From assembly GCA_947307175.1 (NCBI GenBank), contig CAMZIK010000003.1, positions 1-64,000 of the forward strand: a stretch of 64,000 nucleotides of DNA, in the 5' to 3' direction. Position numbers and translations under genes: made by a program. Below are positions 60,333-64,000 of this stretch, piece by piece. This stretch comes from an uncultured Clostridia bacterium (GTDB lineage: Bacteria > Bacillota > Clostridia > Oscillospirales > Ruminococcaceae). Numbering within the stretch: the stretch's first letter is position 1; each line of letters begins with the position of its first letter. Below the pieces are notes generated by a model. The model was not told the DNA's origin and ran no database searches. It saw only the letters and a list, made by a program, of their open reading frames with translations.

Positions 60333-61541
60333 ATGTGTGATTTTTTCAGAAAATGCGCAGCTGTTTTTCTTGCAGCAGGGCTTATCGTGCTTATGATAGC
60401 AGGATTCTACGCATTTGCGCTGCCCGACAGGTTCACCGTATCCCAGCAGGACGACTTTGCAGTAAGCACGCTTTTCCCCGTTTCTGCCAAGCCATGTGAA
60501 AGAGACATAGCAGCAGCGTCATACGCAAAGCAGACCTCAAAAAGCACACTCATGCTGTTCGGAACAGTGCCTATCAAGGATGTAACGACAGAAAAAACAG
60601 AAAGACCTATGCTCGTTCCCTGCGGAACGCCTTTCGGAGTAAAGCTGATAACAAACGGCGTTCTTGTCGTGGGCTTGCAGGAAAACTGCGGAAAATGCGC
60701 CGCAAAGCAAAGCGGTATCAGAAAAGGCGACATCATCATGTCGATAGACGGCAAAACCGTCTGCTCAAATGAAGACGTAGGAGAAGTGATCTCCCAAAGC
60801 GGCGGAAAAAGCTGCACAGTAAAGCTTATCCGTGACGGCAACGAGATAAGCACCGAGCTTGAACCTGACTCGATAAACGGCGAATACAAGGCAGGAATGT
60901 GGGTAAGGGATTCATCAGCAGGCATAGGAACAATGACCTTCTATGACAGCAAAACCGGGCTTTTCGGCGGTCTTGGTCACCCTATCTGCGATGCGGAGAT
61001 ACAGACTCCCCTGCCTCTTTCAAAAGGCAAAACAGGCAAGATAAAGCTTTCAGACTACAAAAAGTCAAAGAAAGGCTCGCCCGGCTGGCTCAGCGGTGAT
61101 TTTGTAAATTCCTCAAACACGGGCACAGTCCTTATGAACACAAGCTGCGGCGTATTCGGAGAACTCTATTCTCCTCCCGAAGTGAGCAGCGACGAGATAC
61201 CGCTGGGATTCAGACAGGAGATACAAAACGGCGAAGCAGAGATCTATACCTCGATCGACAACTCAGGACCCAAAAAGTATAAGATAAAGATCTCAAATAT
61301 CGACCTTACAGGAACAGGCAGCCACGATTTTGACATCGAGGTCACAGACAAAGAGCTTATCGACAAAACAGGCGGCATACTGCAAGGCATGAGCGGCTCT
61401 CCGATAATCCAAAGCGGCAGGCTCGTCGGCGCTGTGACCCATGTTATCGTCGATGACCCAAAGTGCGGCTTCGCAGTCTTTGCAGACAGAATGTATGAGC
61501 AGTGCGGACAGATCCCTCACAAAATGGAGAAGGCAAGCTGA
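60333..61541 (+). CDS. spoIVB: SpoIVB peptidase (S55 family) with PDZ domain
   Basis: N-terminal TM; PDZ CAAKQSGIRKGDIIMSIDGKTV; FGGLGHPICD; LQGMSGSPIIQSGRLVGAVTHVIVDDPKCGFAVFADRM. Confidence 0.94.
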   Translation: MCDFFRKCAAVFLAAGLIVLMIAGFYAFALPDRFTVSQQDDFAVSTLFPVSAKPCERDIAAASYAKQTSKSTLMLFGTVPIKDVTTEKTERPMLVPCGTPFGVKLITNGVLVVGLQENCGKCAAKQSGIRKGDIIMSIDGKTVCSNEDVGEVISQSGGKSCTVKLIRDGNEISTELEPDSINGEYKAGMWVRDSSAGIGTMTFYDSKTGLFGGLGHPICDAEIQTPLPLSKGKTGKIKLSDYKKSKKGSPGWLSGDFVNSSNTGTVLMNTSCGVFGELYSPPEVSSDEIPLGFRQEIQNGEAEIYTSIDNSGPKKYKIKISNIDLTGTGSHDFDIEVTDKELIDKTGGILQGMSGSPIIQSGRLVGAVTHVIVDDPKCGFAVFADRMYEQCGQIPHKMEKAS

Positions 61542-61573
61542 AAAGCTTGCTTTTTCACGTATTTCCGCACCAT

Positions 61574-61580
61574 TTCGACA
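61574..61580 (-). promoter_or_regulatory. Candidate 0A box
   Basis: TGTCGAA on the minus strand. Confidence 0.4.
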
Positions 61581-61630
61581 TTTTTTTCCTGCCTGCGACA
61601 CCCACTTTTCCGAAACTGTCGCAGACACGG

Positions 61631-61637
61631 TGTCGAA
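61631..61637 (+). promoter_or_regulatory. Candidate 0A box
   Basis: TGTCGAA on the plus strand (gtgtcgaaaaa). Confidence 0.45.
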
Positions 61638-61867
61638 AAACGCTTTTAAACGTAAAAATATTGCGATTAGAAATATTATATGCAAATCTACTGTTCAATA
61701 TGCTGTAAAATGTCGTTATTTTTGTGACGATTTATCCAAAAAACTATTGCATTTGAAATGCTTTTGTGATATGCTTTTGATTGTGGAAAACATATAGAGC
61801 TCTGTACAGAACAAAGTATAAACAACATAAAACATCTACTATTTACTTATCATCAGGAGGAATAATC

Positions 61868-62650
61868 ATGACAAACAAGATCAAAATACTTATCGGCGAC
61901 GATTCTGCACAGTACGGAGTGTTCTGCGCTTCTTCCCTCAGAGCGATGGGATTTTTCGTAATAACAAGACAAAAAGACGGCATGGTGATATACGACGCAA
62001 TAAAGAACGAGCTTCCCGACGTAGTTATGATAGATGCCGTCATGCCGAATCTGGACGCTATCGAGCTTATAAAGAAAGTAATGTCCTCAGGCTACAAAAA
62101 GCCGCTTTTCATTGTAACCAGCGCATACGAGAACTCCTTCATCGAAAGTCAGGTCATGAACGCAGGCGCATCATACTTTATGTTAAAGCCGTTTGATGTC
62201 AAGATGCTCGGCGACAGGATAAAGGCGATGCTCGATATTGATACCGACATCAGCTCGGATGCTCCCTTGATACATAAAAAAGGCAGCCCCAACCTTGAAA
62301 TAATCGTCACCGATATTATCCACCAGATAGGCGTTCCAGCGCATATCAAGGGCTACCACTATCTGCGTGAGGCTATAATCTCCTGCGTCGGCGACAAGGA
62401 GATGCTCGAAAGCGTCACAAAGCTGCTCTATCCCTCCGTTGCAAAGAAATTCTCAACTACGCCTTCAAGAGTCGAAAGAGCTATCCGCCACGCTATCGAG
62501 ATAGCCTGGGACAGAGGCGATGTAGATACCCTCAACAGCTTTTTCGGCTATACCATAAACGTCGGCAAGGGAAAACCCACAAACAGCGAATTCATCGCCC
62601 TTATAACCGACAAGATATGCCTCAAGTACAAGTCACTCGTGGCTTGCTGA
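61868..62650 (+). CDS. spo0A: Sporulation response regulator Spo0A
   Basis: Receiver ILIGDDSAQ...[19 protein letters not shown]-binding [31 protein letters not shown]; directly after spoIVB. Confidence 0.95.
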   Translation: MTNKIKILIGDDSAQYGVFCASSLRAMGFFVITRQKDGMVIYDAIKNELPDVVMIDAVMPNLDAIELIKKVMSSGYKKPLFIVTSAYENSFIESQVMNAGASYFMLKPFDVKMLGDRIKAMLDIDTDISSDAPLIHKKGSPNLEIIVTDIIHQIGVPAHIKGYHYLREAIISCVGDKEMLESVTKLLYPSVAKKFSTTPSRVERAIRHAIEIAWDRGDVDTLNSFFGYTINVGKGKPTNSEFIALITDKICLKYKSLVAC

Positions 62651-62910
62651 AACAACGCTTCCCCCATATTTTCCCTTTTAATTGCGCCCTCAGAAATAAA
62701 ACTCGCTGGGGGCGCTTTTATTTTCTGCTGCAAAAACAGCATAAAAGTGATATTGCAAAAAGCTATGGTCTGCGATAGAATTTATGCATATGATAGTCAA
62801 ATTAACTAAAAAGTACGCAAATACAGCTGTTTTTCCGTCCTTTTGTAATATTGAACAAATCAAATCAAAGTGGTATAATTATGACAATAAATCAAAAGGA
62901 GAAATGTAAA

Positions 62911-63639
62911 ATGAAAAAGTTTTTATCAATGCTGGCAGCAGCCGTGCTTTGTGTTGCTTGTCTTGCATCATGCGGCGATTCCAGCTCAAAGTCTGAGTCA
63001 TCATCTTCAAAGGCTTCAAGCTCAAGCTCAAGTTCGGCAGAATCCTCATCAGTAGCTGAGTCTTCTTCCGCTGCTGAGTCAAGCTCACAGGCTGAGGAAA
63101 GCTCGACTACCGACGGTTCTTCATTGCCTGAGTCAAGTTCAGAGGCTGAAAGCTCATCTGAACCCGATGCAAAGAACGAAGCATCCATCACTATCAATGT
63201 TTCCGAGATTCTCGAAAACTACGATTCTCTCGAAAAGGGACTTCAGAGTGAGGAATTCGTTCCTCAGAGCGGAAAGATCATCGACGCAAAGAGCTATGAG
63301 TTCACAGAAGGTCAGACCGTTTATGACCTGCTCACAAAGGCTGCAGAGGAAAATAATATCAAGATAGATTCCAAGACCACCGAATACGGTATGTATATTG
63401 AGGGCATCAACCACATAGTAGCAGGCTCATGCGGACAGGCTTCAGGCTGGATCTACAGAGTAAACGGCAAGGACGCTGAGTTAAGCGCAGACCAGATCAA
63501 GCTCCAGAAGGGCGATCAGGTCGAGTTCTTCTACCTCTGCGACTATAACAAGTATTACGCAACACAGACGACAACCGAGACCACAACTCAGGCACAGACC
63601 GAGGCTGATCCTCAGGCTACCACTCAGGCTGCTGCATAA
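62911..63639 (+). CDS. Ser-rich lipoprotein with DUF4430 (transcobalamin-like) domain
   Basis: Lipobox CLASCGDS; TVYDLLTKAAEENNIKIDSKTTEYGMYIEGINHIVAGSCGQASGWIYRVNGKDAELSADQIKLQKGDQVEFFY. Confidence 0.85.
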   Translation: MKKFLSMLAAAVLCVACLASCGDSSSKSESSSSKASSSSSSSAESSSVAESSSAAESSSQAEESSTTDGSSLPESSSEAESSSEPDAKNEASITINVSEILENYDSLEKGLQSEEFVPQSGKIIDAKSYEFTEGQTVYDLLTKAAEENNIKIDSKTTEYGMYIEGINHIVAGSCGQASGWIYRVNGKDAELSADQIKLQKGDQVEFFYLCDYNKYYATQTTTETTTQAQTEADPQATTQAAA

Positions 63640-64000
63640 TGTGCTATTTCAGAACATTTGACCCTATCGTGCCCATGACGTACTTCCTGTGCGTCATGAG
63701 CATTTGTGTATTTACGGCAAATCCGTATCTTCAGGCTTGCGCACTGCTCGGCGGTGTTGTGCTGCTTTTGTGCATAAAGAAAGCAAAAGCGCTGAAACTG
63801 CTTGCGCTGAGCCTTGCAGTCATAGCGGTAATGGGCGCTACGAACCCATTATTCGTACACAGAGGACTTACAGACCTGTTTTATATCGGCAAAGACCCGT
63901 ATACGCTCGAAGCACTGCTTTACGGGCTTAGTCTGGGCTGCTCGATAGCAAGCCTGCTGATCTGGTTCTCTGTTTTCAATGCGATAGTAACTCAGGACGA
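63639..64000 (+). CDS. ECF-type transporter transmembrane (T) component, CbiQ-like, partial
   Basis: ATG overlaps the preceding TAA (TAATG); MCYFRTFDPIVPMTYFLCVMSICVFTANPYLQACALLGGVVLL...; open at window end. Confidence 0.75.
   Translation, partial: MCYFRTFDPIVPMTYFLCVMSICVFTANPYLQACALLGGVVLLLCIKKAKALKLLALSLAVIAVMGATNPLFVHRGLTDLFYIGKDPYTLEALLYGLSLGCSIASLLIWFSVFNAIVTQD

Overview
The window looks like chromosomal DNA from a Gram-positive anaerobe, probably Ruminococcus/Oscillospiraceae-like (inferred from gene content; no database search was run). It carries:
- a nearly complete arginine-biosynthesis block (argG, argH, argC, argJ, argB, argD, argF) interleaved with small unrelated ORFs;
- sporulation/germination genes (ypeB-like, SleB-like hydrolases, SpoIID-domain, spoIVB, spo0A);
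- nifS-like plus thiI, a PncC/CinA-C protein, a class B sortase, maf, tyrS and rubrerythrin;
- two separate MBOAT/DHHW (AlgI/AlgJ-like) polymer O-acylation loci;
- secreted CotH, SGNH and leucine-rich-repeat proteins, two of them with CW_binding_2 C-termini.
Two large ORFs are open at the window edges and so are missing from the ORF track: 1..4606 (-) and 63639..64000 (+). The strongest unexplained signal is a family of ~380-400 bp intergenic elements (13412-13789 and 34144-34545). They have terminal inverted repeats and a chain of hairpins, and at least five stem differences between the copies preserve base pairing. A second hairpin-repeat family (25550, 31190-31347 inverted, 42494, 45945) has variable stems and a constant TTGGAGA-type loop. 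A Tyr T-box leader precedes two membrane-protein genes and tyrS, and three 22-bp-phased operator-like repeats overlap a consensus promoter in front of a TetR gene.
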